Source of the DNA: JAGPCK01 sp964535575
GTDB lineage: Bacteria; Bacteroidota; Bacteroidia; UKL13-3
DNA length: 64,000 bases
Assembly (NCBI GenBank): GCA_964535575.1
Contig: CAZHTC010000004.1
Span: 1 to 64,000, forward strand
Reading direction: 5' to 3'
How positions within the stretch are numbered: the first letter of the stretch is position 1; the number at the start of each line of letters is the position of its first letter. The notes under the pieces were generated by a model. It was not told the DNA's origin. It saw only the letters and a list, made by a program, of their open reading frames with translations, and ran no database searches. Below are positions 35,699-43,922 of this stretch, piece after piece. Both the position numbers and the translations under genes were made by a program.

Positions 35699-36891
35699 TA
35701 TTTGAGTTTGCTTAATGCTTCTCGTATTCTGGTAAAAGCTTTGGTGAGGTTTTCATCACTTGCGGCATACGAAATACGAATATAATTGCCGTTGCCAAAT
35801 GCATCTCCTGTTACAACAGATACCCATGCATGATGCAACAGATACATACATAAATCTTCGGCTGTGTGAATCTGATTTCCATCATAAGATTTTCCAAAAT
35901 AGTAGCTCACATCAGGAAATACATAAAAAGCTCCTTCAGGTTTGCTTACTTTAAAACCCGGAATATCTTTTATCATATTTAAAACCAATTCCCTTCTTTT
36001 CCTGAATGCCTCGCGCATCTCATAAGTAGGTTTCAAATCGGAAGTGAGTGCAGCCAAAGCAGCCCGCTGAGCAATAGAACAGGTACCCGATGTAAACTGT
36101 CCCTGAATTTTTTCACAGGCTTCGGCTATCCATTTAGCTGCTCCGATATATCCTATTCTCCAGCCTGTCATGGCAAAACCTTTCGAAACACCATTCACCG
36201 TAATTACCCTGTCAACTATTTCAGGAAACTGGGCAATGCTTTCGTGTTTTCCGGTAAAAGTAATATGCTCGTAGATTTCGTCAGAAATAATGTAAATGTC
36301 AGGATACTGTGCAAAAAGAACAGCCAGCTGCTTTAATTCATCTTTTGAAAACACAGAGCCGGTAGGATTGCAGGGAGACGAAAATATAAACAACTTTGTT
36401 TTGGGAGTGATCACTTCTTTTATCTGCTCGATCGATGGCTTAAAATCATGGTCAACGGTAGCATGAACAAATACAGGTACTCCTTCTGCCAACTTCACCA
36501 TTTCGGAATAACTAACCCAATACGGAGTTGGAATAATCACCTCATCGCCCGGATTTACCAAAGCCAGCATGGTATTCATAATGGCATGCTTTGCCCCGGT
36601 TGATACCACAATCTGATCAAACGGGTAATCGAGGTTATTATCTTTTTTAAATTTTTCTGAAATTGCCTTTCGCAACTCAGGATACCCCGGAACAGGTGTA
36701 TAAAATGTAAAGCCATCGTCAATAGCTTTTTTTGCAGCGTCTTTTATATGTTGCGGGGTTTGGAAGTCGGGTTCGCCAAAGCTCAGATTAATTACATCTT
36801 TACCTTCTGCTGCAAGGGCTCGGGCTAATTTAGCCATGCCTATGGTTTGCGACTCCTGTATGCTGTTTAACCTTTCGGCCGGATGTTGCAT
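35698..36891 (-). CDS. Pyridoxal phosphate-dependent aspartate aminotransferase family protein
   Basis: This 397-residue class I aminotransferase has the PLP lysine in NGVSKGFAMTGWRIGY, the SSPCNPTG motif and the terminal ISYAASDENL with its substrate Arg nearby. It is expected to interconvert aspartate and oxaloacetate (AspC type Ib); other acceptors are possible. A one-mismatch -7 box (TATCTTCG, 36916-36909) is 18 bases upstream. It leads the aspC-hldA-trkH-like operon. Confidence 0.9.
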   Translation of the reverse strand: MQHPAERLNSIQESQTIGMAKLARALAAEGKDVINLSFGEPDFQTPQHIKDAAKKAIDDGFTFYTPVPGYPELRKAISEKFKKDNNLDYPFDQIVVSTGAKHAIMNTMLALVNPGDEVIIPTPYWVSYSEMVKLAEGVPVFVHATVDHDFKPSIEQIKEVITPKTKLFIFSSPCNPTGSVFSKDELKQLAVLFAQYPDIYIISDEIYEHITFTGKHESIAQFPEIVDRVITVNGVSKGFAMTGWRIGYIGAAKWIAEACEKIQGQFTSGTCSIAQRAALAALTSDLKPTYEMREAFRKRRELVLNMIKDIPGFKVSKPEGAFYVFPDVSYYFGKSYDGNQIHTAEDLCMYLLHHAWVSVVTGDAFGNGNYIRISYAASDENLTKAFTRIREALSKLK

Positions 36892-37028
36892 AATTAATAT
36901 TGAAAGTGCGAAGATAAAGGCTCTAAGTAAGAATTTTTCTTATTTAAAGTGATTCCACCTACTTTTTTCGCACAAAAGTTTTGGAATTGTCTAAATTTTT
37001 GTAATTTTAGAACATAAATGACTTTTGC

Positions 37029-37238
37029 ATGAAGCGTTTATTCGTTCTTTTCTGTTGTTGGATAATCACACTTCCACTCTATGCAGGCTCCTTCGGGAGA
37101 GCAAACGATGAAGTGTTGTTTGTGCTGTTGGTGTTATCGGTATTTGCGCTCCTCATAGGGCTTCACACATTAAGAAATTACCTGATGACACTATTTGAGA
37201 AGCATTTTTCGTTTTTAGATGATTATATGGATACATAG
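37029..37238 (+). CDS. Membrane microprotein, tandem paralogue 1
   Basis: This 69-residue protein has a likely signal or first helix (MKRLFVLFCCWIITLPLYAG) and a second hydrophobic segment, NDEVLFVLLVLSVFALLIGL. A charged tail ending FLDDYMDT follows. It resembles the next gene across about 45 residues, so the two arose by tandem duplication. A one-mismatch -7 box (GACTTTTG) abuts the start. No family is recognised. Confidence 0.65.
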   Translation: MKRLFVLFCCWIITLPLYAGSFGRANDEVLFVLLVLSVFALLIGLHTLRNYLMTLFEKHFSFLDDYMDT

Positions 37239-37262
37239 GCTAAAAAAAACAAAACAACTATT

Positions 37263-37448
37263 ATGAACGGAATCACATCAATCAGATCAGACGACTCGCT
37301 GCTATTTGTGGTGATTGTCCTTTCATCATTGGCACTAATTGTTTCAGTTCATTATGCAGTAACTCATTTCAGGCAAATCCGGGAGATGTTTATCAATTAC
37401 ATAGAGCAATATTACTCTATGCTCTCTGGATCTCGCGATGAGGATTAA
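37263..37448 (+). CDS. Membrane microprotein, tandem paralogue 2
   Basis: This 61-residue protein has one membrane helix (DDSLLFVVIVLSSLALIVSV) and an amphipathic charged tail ending SRDED. The helix aligns with DEVLFVLLVLSVFALLIGL of the upstream gene, as do the tail tyrosines (YIEQYYSML and FSFLDDYMD). It lacks the N-terminal signal-like segment of its neighbour. It starts 24 bases after that gene's stop, so the pair is likely co-transcribed. Function is unknown. Confidence 0.6.
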   Translation: MNGITSIRSDDSLLFVVIVLSSLALIVSVHYAVTHFRQIREMFINYIEQYYSMLSGSRDED

Positions 37449-37477
37449 TTTGCTGCTATTTTTTCAGTTGGCATTAT

Positions 37478-37506
37478 CCCTTAATCTGTAAGGGGTTAGT
37501 TTTTGC
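37478..37506 (+). terminator. Probable terminator after the microprotein pair
   Basis: CCCTTA (37478-37483) pairs with TAAGGG (37489-37494) around ATCTG, followed after a few bases by a T-run. The stem is short, so efficiency is uncertain. Confidence 0.45.
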
Positions 37507-37579
37507 GCCTGCCTGTTTGTCGTTGTATTTTTTTAATTCCCAAGTATTTCAAGTCAAAATTTCCGTAAATGGTAACTGG

Positions 37580-37598
37580 CAATTGTTTTGACCAATTG
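37580..37598. promoter_or_regulatory. CAATTG-N7-CAATTG site upstream of clpB
   Basis: Two copies of the palindrome CAATTG (37580-37585 and 37593-37598) lie 20-38 bases before the clpB ATG. The spacing places them on nearly one helical face. They could be an operator for clpB. No known regulator can be assigned. Confidence 0.3.
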
Positions 37599-37617
37599 GC
37601 TGCAGAATTAACTATTT

Positions 37618-40230
37618 ATGAATTTTAATAATTATACCATTAAAGCGCAGGAAGCTGTTCAGAAAGCAATGGAAATTGCGGCACATAACGAACAGCAGGC
37701 TATAGAAACCGGTCACCTGTTGAAAGGCATATTAAGCAGCGATGATGCCATTGCCGAAATGCTGCTGAAAAAACAAAACGTAAATGTAGCCAGAGTAAAA
37801 GATGCTTTGGAACGCATGATACAAGCTTACCCCAAAGTGAGCGGAGGTAATCCCTACCTTAGCAATGATGCCAATCAGGTATTAATTCGTGCAACCGGAT
37901 ATCTTAAGGAATTTAAAGATGAGTTTGTAACCTTAGAGCATTTATTACTTGGGCTGATAAGTGGAAAAGATGAGGTGGCTACTCTGCTTAAAGATGCCGG
38001 TGCCAATGAAAAAGATTTGAAAAAAGCCATCAAAGAAGTTCGTGGCGACAACAAGGTTACCAGCCAAACAGCCGAGAACACATTCAACTCGTTGGAGAAA
38101 TATGCAAAGAATTTAAATGACCTTGCATCAAGTGGTAAACTCGACCCGGTAATTGGACGTGATGAAGAAATAAGGCGCGTATTACAAATCTTGTCGCGCA
38201 GAACTAAAAATAATCCGGTGCTTATTGGTGAGCCCGGTGTGGGAAAAACGGCTATTGCCGAAGGACTGGCACATCGGATTGTAAATGGAGATGTGCCCGA
38301 AAACTTAAAATCGAAAGTGATATTCTCGCTTGATATGGGCGCCCTGATTGCCGGAGCAAAATACAAAGGTGAATTTGAAGAAAGATTAAAAGCGGTGGTA
38401 AAGGAAGTGATAAGCAGCGATGGCGAAATCATTTTGTTTATTGATGAAATTCACACCCTGGTAGGTGCCGGTGGTGGCGGAGACAGCGCCATGGATGCTG
38501 CTAATATTTTAAAACCGGCCCTTGCCCGCGGAGAGTTGCGTGCCATTGGCGCAACCACCCTTGGCGAGTATCAAAAGTATATTGAAAAAGACAAAGCACT
38601 TGAAAGACGTTTTCAGAAAGTATATGTTGATGAACCTGATAGTGAAGATGCCATTTCCATTTTGCGCGGACTAAAAGAACGCTATGAAGTGCATCACAAG
38701 GTGCGGATAAAAGACGAGGCAATTATTGCAGCTGTTGAACTTTCGCAGCGATACATTAACGACCGTTTTTTACCGGATAAGGCAATTGATTTAATGGACG
38801 AAGCCGCCTCAAAACTGCGATTGGAAATTGACTCGGTTCCTGAAGAGTTGGATGAACTGAACCGCAGAATAATGCAGCTTGAAATTGAACGGGAAGCCAT
38901 AAAACGTGAAGGCGACAATGATAAAGTAAAAGAACTAAGCGAAGATATTGCTAACCTGAGTGAAGAACGAAACGGCCTTAAAGTAAAATGGCAAAACGAA
39001 AAACAGGTAGTGGAAGCCATACAGGATAAAAAAGAACTGATTGAGCAACTGAAGCAGGAAGCCGAACATGCCGAGCGTGCCGGTGACTATGGAAAAGTGG
39101 CCGAAATACGCTACGGACGCATTAAAGAAACCGAACAGGCGCTTGCCGATTTACATAGTAAACTCCACGAGATGCAAGGCGACACCGCCATGGTGAAAGA
39201 AGAGGTAGATGCCGAAGATATTGCCGGAGTAGTGAGCCGCTGGACGGGCGTTCCGGTTACACGAATGCTGCAAAGTGAACGCGAAAAGCTGTTGCATCTG
39301 GAAGAAGAGTTACACAAACGGGTAGTGGGACAGGAAGAAGCCATAACCGCCATAAGCGATGCCATTCGCAGAAGCCGTGCCGGGCTGAGCGACCCGAAAA
39401 AACCCATTGGTTCATTTATATTTTTGGGAACTACCGGTGTGGGGAAAACCGAATTAGCCAAAGCATTAGCCGAATTTTTGTTTAACCAGGATAATGCCAT
39501 GGTGCGCATTGATATGAGCGAATACCAGGAAAAACATACCGTGTCGCGCCTTATCGGGGCACCTCCCGGATACGTGGGTTATGATGAGGGCGGACAACTT
39601 ACCGAGGCCGTTCGCAGGCGCCCCTACTCGGTAATTTTATTGGATGAAATTGAAAAAGCACACCCCGATGTTTTTAATATTTTGCTGCAGGTGCTTGACG
39701 ATGGCCGGCTCACCGATAACAAAGGACGCACAGCCAATTTTAAAAATACCATTATTATCATGACCTCCAATATGGGTTCGCACCTGATACAGGAAAATTT
39801 TGACGGTATAAACGAACTGAACCATGATGAGGTAATGGCCAAAACAAAAAATCAGGTGTTTGATGTACTGAAGAAAAGCATACGCCCAGAGTTTTTAAAC
39901 CGCATTGATGATGTGATAATGTTCACTCCGCTAAGCCGCGATAATGTGAGGGAAATTGTAACGCTACAGTTCAAAGGCATACAAAAACAACTGGAAGAAA
40001 ACGGAATACAGATAAGTGCCACGGAAGAAGCGCTTGACTGGCTGGCCGAGTTAGGCTACGACCCACAATTTGGAGCAAGACCTTTAAAACGCGTGGTTCA
40101 AAAACGCATCCTGAACGAACTTTCAAAACAGATACTGGGTGGCAATATAAAACGCGACAGTACCATCCTCCTCTTACTTTCGGATAAAAAAGAATTTTTG
40201 TTTCAGAACGAAGCGGTAGATGGAAAATAA
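37618..40230 (+). CDS. clpB: ATP-dependent chaperone ClpB
   Basis: This 870-residue Hsp100 disaggregase works with DnaK to rescue aggregated proteins. The N-domain (1-150) is followed by AAA+ domain 1 with Walker A GEPGVGKT (204-211). Then come the coiled-coil middle domain typical of ClpB (about 400-520) and AAA+ domain 2 with GTTGVGKT (604-611). The C-terminal AAA lid includes GYDPQFGARPLKRVVQK. There is no ClpP-binding loop. It has no obvious TAnnTTTG box but does have paired CAATTG palindromes upstream. Confidence 0.97.
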   Translation: MNFNNYTIKAQEAVQKAMEIAAHNEQQAIETGHLLKGILSSDDAIAEMLLKKQNVNVARVKDALERMIQAYPKVSGGNPYLSNDANQVLIRATGYLKEFKDEFVTLEHLLLGLISGKDEVATLLKDAGANEKDLKKAIKEVRGDNKVTSQTAENTFNSLEKYAKNLNDLASSGKLDPVIGRDEEIRRVLQILSRRTKNNPVLIGEPGVGKTAIAEGLAHRIVNGDVPENLKSKVIFSLDMGALIAGAKYKGEFEERLKAVVKEVISSDGEIILFIDEIHTLVGAGGGGDSAMDAANILKPALARGELRAIGATTLGEYQKYIEKDKALERRFQKVYVDEPDSEDAISILRGLKERYEVHHKVRIKDEAIIAAVELSQRYINDRFLPDKAIDLMDEAASKLRLEIDSVPEELDELNRRIMQLEIEREAIKREGDNDKVKELSEDIANLSEERNGLKVKWQNEKQVVEAIQDKKELIEQLKQEAEHAERAGDYGKVAEIRYGRIKETEQALADLHSKLHEMQGDTAMVKEEVDAEDIAGVVSRWTGVPVTRMLQSEREKLLHLEEELHKRVVGQEEAITAISDAIRRSRAGLSDPKKPIGSFIFLGTTGVGKTELAKALAEFLFNQDNAMVRIDMSEYQEKHTVSRLIGAPPGYVGYDEGGQLTEAVRRRPYSVILLDEIEKAHPDVFNILLQVLDDGRLTDNKGRTANFKNTIIIMTSNMGSHLIQENFDGINELNHDEVMAKTKNQVFDVLKKSIRPEFLNRIDDVIMFTPLSRDNVREIVTLQFKGIQKQLEENGIQISATEEALDWLAELGYDPQFGARPLKRVVQKRILNELSKQILGGNIKRDSTILLLLSDKKEFLFQNEAVDGK

Positions 40231-40281
40231 GTTCAACCCAATAACGGTTGTCGTAACTTACATCACTACTAAAAGTTCCTG

Positions 40282-40313
40282 TTGAGCCTTATTGGGTTTA
40301 ATCCTTACTTTTG
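40282..40313 (+). promoter_or_regulatory. Promoter of the VF530-family gene
   Basis: TTG (40282-40284) and TACTTTTG (40306-40313) are separated by 21 bases, an excellent Bacteroidota promoter. The box ends 7 bases before the ATG at 40321. The same TTG could be misread as a start codon. Confidence 0.7.
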
Positions 40314-40320
40314 TGACGAG

Positions 40321-40554
40321 ATGACAGAAAAGCAACCCAACAATCCGTTACACGGAATCACCTTAGAAGCCATTCTCATCTACTTAGTAAATTTTTATGG
40401 TTGGAAAAAATTAGGCGAAGAGGTTCGTATCAATAGCTTTTTGCATGAGCCAAGTATTAGTTCCAGCCTCAAATTTTTGCGCAAAACTCCGTGGGCACGC
40501 AAAAAAGTGGAAGAGTTATACATCTTCACCAAAAAAAGGGAAGAAAAAGAATAA
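40321..40554 (+). CDS. VF530 family (DUF2132) DNA-binding protein
   Basis: This 77-residue protein matches the VF530 family of small DNA-binding proteins: NPLHGITLEAILIYLV, YGWKKLGEEVRIN and PSISSSLKFLRKTPWARKKV. The role is unknown. The ATG at 40321 gives the normal family length. The upstream in-frame TTG at 40282 is the -33 promoter element. It is followed by the NYN gene under a separate -7 box. Confidence 0.85.
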   Translation: MTEKQPNNPLHGITLEAILIYLVNFYGWKKLGEEVRINSFLHEPSISSSLKFLRKTPWARKKVEELYIFTKKREEKE

Positions 40555-40578
40555 AGCCTCCCGCGTACTATTAAATAC

Positions 40579-40586
40579 TACCTTTG
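40579..40586 (+). promoter_or_regulatory. -7 promoter element of the NYN/LOTUS gene
   Basis: TACCTTTG is an exact match 37 bases before the ATG at 40624. No TTG is seen at -33. Confidence 0.45.
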
Positions 40587-40623
40587 CGCTGTTTGGCAAC
40601 TGAATGCCGAACAAAAACCATTT

Positions 40624-41385
40624 ATGGATATCATAAAAGATTTACGGTTAGCCGTATTGATAGATGCAGACAATGTACCCTACTCCAATGTAAAAGGCAT
40701 GCTGGAGGAAATAGCCAAATATGGCACCCCCACCTTTAAACGCATTTATGGCGACTGGACCAAACCACATGTAACCGGGTGGAAAGGAGTGTTGCTGGAG
40801 AATGCCATCACTCCCATTCAACAATACAGTTACACCAGCGGTAAAAATGCCACCGATTCAGCCATGATTATAGATGCCATGGATATTTTATATACCGGGC
40901 GGGTGGATGGTTTTTGCATTGTATCGAGCGACAGTGATTTTACCCGACTTGCCATAAGGCTGAGGGAAGCAGGAATGAAAGTATTTGGTTTGGGCGAGAA
41001 AAAAACACCGGTGTCATTTATATCGGCCTGTGATAAGTTTATCTATATTGAAATTCTTAAAATAGCCGAAGAACCTGCCAAACCGATTACTACAGTGAGC
41101 AAAACTGCCGTAAAGAAAACCGAACCGGCCGACACTATTTTGAAAATTGATAAAGGGCTTATCAAACTCATTACTGCGAGCATCAATGATTTGGCCGATG
41201 AAGAAGGCTGGGCTTTTCTGGGTGATTTAGGAAATTTGCTGTTGAAAAAACAACCCGATTTTGATCCCCGGAACTATGGTTTTAAAAAGCTGGTTCCGCT
41301 CATTAAAGCCATCAACCGTTTTGAAACGGACGAGCGTGATTCGGGTAAAGGAAATATCAAATTGGTGTACGTAAAAAACAAATAG
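40624..41385 (+). CDS. NYN domain protein with C-terminal LOTUS/OST-HTH domain
   Basis: This 253-residue protein has a PIN-like NYN nuclease domain (about residues 8-145) with LAVLIDADNVPY, ATDSAMIIDAMD and IVSSDSDFTRLAIRLRE. These supply the acidic residues of a metal-dependent ribonuclease. A C-terminal LOTUS/OST-HTH-like RNA-binding domain (about 178-253) includes WAFLGDLGNLLLKKQPDF and YGFKKLVPLI. It is a predicted RNA-processing or RNA-decay factor. It lies next to a ribosome-rescue hydrolase. Confidence 0.85.
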   Translation: MDIIKDLRLAVLIDADNVPYSNVKGMLEEIAKYGTPTFKRIYGDWTKPHVTGWKGVLLENAITPIQQYSYTSGKNATDSAMIIDAMDILYTGRVDGFCIVSSDSDFTRLAIRLREAGMKVFGLGEKKTPVSFISACDKFIYIEILKIAEEPAKPITTVSKTAVKKTEPADTILKIDKGLIKLITASINDLADEEGWAFLGDLGNLLLKKQPDFDPRNYGFKKLVPLIKAINRFETDERDSGKGNIKLVYVKNK

Positions 41386-41412
41386 TCGTTTCATCCCGTT
41401 ACTTTCCGGTTT

Positions 41413-41826
41413 ATGCATTTCAAACCACCATTTCTCGATTCAGAATTCATGGTAAAAACCAGCCGGAGCAGCGGTAAAGGCGGACAGCATGTAAATAAAA
41501 CATCCACCAAGGTTTTGCTGGAGTTTTCCGTTCATGACTCGTTGTTACTTACCGCTGATGAGAAAACCCTGTTACTCGAAAGACTCGCACATAAACTTAC
41601 CAATAATGGCCTGCTTCAGGTGGTTTCACAGGCAGAACGCAGTCAGCTTGGCAACAAAGAAATTGCTACAAAAAAAATGTATGCCTTGCTCAATAAATGT
41701 TTTGTGGTAAGAAAAAAAAGAAAAGCAACCCGACCTACAAAAACAGCCACCGAAAAAAGAATAACAGCGAAAAAGAAACGGGGACTACAGAAAAAGGAAC
41801 GTACGCTTTTTTTGAAAAATGAATAG
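41413..41826 (+). CDS. arfB: ArfB/YaeJ-like alternative ribosome-rescue factor
   Basis: This 137-residue peptidyl-tRNA hydrolase has the GGQ motif in SSGKGGQHVNKTSTKVLLEF (Gln at residue 25). It also has the long basic C-terminal tail (RKKRKATRPTKTATEKR) that inserts in the mRNA channel of stalled ribosomes. There is no codon-recognition domain, so it is not a standard release factor. It lies 27 bases downstream of the NYN/LOTUS gene. Confidence 0.9.
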   Translation: MHFKPPFLDSEFMVKTSRSSGKGGQHVNKTSTKVLLEFSVHDSLLLTADEKTLLLERLAHKLTNNGLLQVVSQAERSQLGNKEIATKKMYALLNKCFVVRKKRKATRPTKTATEKRITAKKKRGLQKKERTLFLKNE

Positions 41827-41894
41827 GATACCCAAACGCGGTTTTTTTATTTAGTGGTACTGCCTTAAATTCGTTTCCTGATACTTAACTTTAT

Positions 41895-42587
41895 ATGATG
41901 AAATTTTTTTCGTACTTAGTGCTGGGTGTAGCTTTTACTACTGTTGTTTCATGCTCGCACAAGCACCGCAACCGCCATTTAACAAGCCGTACCGTATATC
42001 CCGTTTTTGATACGCTTAACCGCACCGATTATTACATTACCAACGATACTACTTTTGAGGTACAGGTAAAATCGTATGCAGGTTTTTTCTATCCGGTTCA
42101 AAAACCTGCTACCGGGCAAACCGAATGGAACAGCTCTTTAAAAAATCCGTTTATGGTTAAAGTTGGTCATTTTAAACTCAACACCTTTGGCCTGGTAACC
42201 GGCCTAGCCTTAAGTGCAGTTTCGGCCTCAGCTATTCAACAGGCAGGCGGCTATAAAACAAAACAGGTTACCACTACCCTATTAGGCATAATTCCCACAG
42301 GCACCAAAACCGTGAATGACGGTTACAAAATATCATCAGCAGTGGCTTTTGTACCCGGACTGATTATTGGGTTTACATTAAACAATTACCTTTACTCTCC
42401 CCGGCTAAAAGCCAAACGTTTGGCAAAAAATCAATTAGTACATACCTATCAGGTAGATTATTTACTAAACACCCGTTACCGCTATGCCACACAGGGCAAT
42501 CTTTTTTACCGGAGTGCCGTGGTTCAGATAAAATCCAAAGGGATTAAAATTATTACCGGAACGCCTTCCCCAATAATCCTTCCTTAG
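41895..42587 (+). CDS. Lipoprotein with two hydrophobic segments
   Basis: This 230-residue protein starts with a lipoprotein signal ending TVVSC (Cys20) and a His-rich stretch (SHKHRNRHLTSR). Two further hydrophobic segments (FGLVTGLALSAVSASAI and VAFVPGLIIGFTL) could be membrane-associated hairpins. No family is recognised. It may start at 41895 or 41898. It stands alone between arfB and hmgA. Confidence 0.7.
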   Translation: MMKFFSYLVLGVAFTTVVSCSHKHRNRHLTSRTVYPVFDTLNRTDYYITNDTTFEVQVKSYAGFFYPVQKPATGQTEWNSSLKNPFMVKVGHFKLNTFGLVTGLALSAVSASAIQQAGGYKTKQVTTTLLGIIPTGTKTVNDGYKISSAVAFVPGLIIGFTLNNYLYSPRLKAKRLAKNQLVHTYQVDYLLNTRYRYATQGNLFYRSAVVQIKSKGIKIITGTPSPIILP

Positions 42588-42713
42588 GGAGTATCAAAAT
42601 ATTTCCTGCCAAAAATCAGTTGAAAACGTGACGTAAATCATAGTCGGGTTTTGCTGCGGGCTTTAGTTTTACCACCAGAAAATTAGCCCATTATTAACAT
42701 TAATTGATTTACT

Positions 42714-43898
42714 ATGCCATTATACCGTCAGGCAGGGATTATTCCGGCCAAACGCCATGTAGTTTTTCGCCAACCCAATGGCGCCTTGTATCATGAAGAA
42801 TTATTTGGAACCGAAGGATTTTCCGGTCCCTCTTCGCTGGTGTATCATTTAAACCCGCCCACCTTAGTAAAAGAACACAGCGCCCCCTACTCCATTCGCC
42901 CCGAAATAGCGATTGAGGATAATCTGCAGGCCAGAAGTTATATGAGTTTTGATGTAGCACCCACTAATGATTACATCACAAGCCGCAGCGTTCTTTTTGT
43001 AAACAACGATATGAGCATTGGAATAGCGGCCCCGAGCAAAAGTATGACCGATTACTTTTTTAAGAATGCCGATGCCGATGAAATGCTGTTTGTGCACAAG
43101 GGTTCAGGTATTTTAAAAACCATGTACGGAAGTATTCCTTTTGAATATGGCGATTACCTGATTATTCCCAGAGGAACGGTTTATCAGTTACATTTTGACA
43201 GCAACGACAATCATTTGCTCGTTGTTGAATCGCACGGCCCGATAGAAACTCCGGCTCGCTACCGCAACCACTACGGACAGTTTTTAGAACATTCACCGTT
43301 TTGCGAACGGGATTTTAAAATGCCGCAAAACTTAGAAACGCATGAAGAGAAAGGCGACTTTTTAATTAAAATAAAAAAACGCGGACTGATTTATCCATAC
43401 GTGTACGGTACGCATCCGTTTGATGTGGTGGGTTGGGACGGATGTAGTTATCCTTACGGATTTTCTATCTTTAATTTTGAACCCATTACCGGTCGCATTC
43501 ATATGCCACCGCCCATTCACCAAACTTTTCACGGACGCAATTTTGTGATTTGTTCCTTTGTACCCCGCCTGTACGATTACCACCCCGAAGCCATTCCTGC
43601 TCCGTATCACCACAGCAATGTAGACAGTGATGAACTGCTCTATTATGTAGATGGTGATTTTATGAGCCGGAATAATATACAAAAAGGACAAATTACACTA
43701 CATCCTGCCGGCATTCCCCATGGCCCGCATCCGGGAGCCATTGAACGAAGCATTGGCAAAAAAGAAACAAAAGAACTGGCCGTAATGATTGATCCGTTTA
43801 ATCCGGTAAAAATTACAGCCAATGCACTAAATCTGGAACAAGCGGATTATTATAAATCATGGCTGTCGGCACCAAATCACAAAGAATCTTTAGTATAA
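42714..43898 (+). CDS. hmgA: Homogentisate 1,2-dioxygenase
   Basis: This 394-residue Fe(II) dioxygenase cleaves the ring of homogentisate to maleylacetoacetate in tyrosine breakdown. It has the C-terminal cupin with the metal ligands in HHSNVDSDELLYYVDGDF and HPAGIPHGPHPG. It also has HMPPPIHQTFHGRNFVICSF. It is 24 bases upstream of hppD in pathway order reversed. A one-mismatch -7 box (TAGTTTTA) lies near 42667. Confidence 0.93.
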   Translation: MPLYRQAGIIPAKRHVVFRQPNGALYHEELFGTEGFSGPSSLVYHLNPPTLVKEHSAPYSIRPEIAIEDNLQARSYMSFDVAPTNDYITSRSVLFVNNDMSIGIAAPSKSMTDYFFKNADADEMLFVHKGSGILKTMYGSIPFEYGDYLIIPRGTVYQLHFDSNDNHLLVVESHGPIETPARYRNHYGQFLEHSPFCERDFKMPQNLETHEEKGDFLIKIKKRGLIYPYVYGTHPFDVVGWDGCSYPYGFSIFNFEPITGRIHMPPPIHQTFHGRNFVICSFVPRLYDYHPEAIPAPYHHSNVDSDELLYYVDGDFMSRNNIQKGQITLHPAGIPHGPHPGAIERSIGKKETKELAVMIDPFNPVKITANALNLEQADYYKSWLSAPNHKESLV

Positions 43899-43922
43899 AA
43901 ACAAAAAACTTTTAATACCAGT

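Noticed and set aside
37875..38432. 185-codon antisense frame inside clpB, and similar frames at 39111-39509
   Set aside because: The translations are low-complexity Ser-rich products of the complement of a constrained gene, with no family features.
40282..40320. N-terminal extension of the VF530 protein
   Set aside because: TTG 40282 is the -33 promoter element, and the family normally begins near the ATG at 40321.
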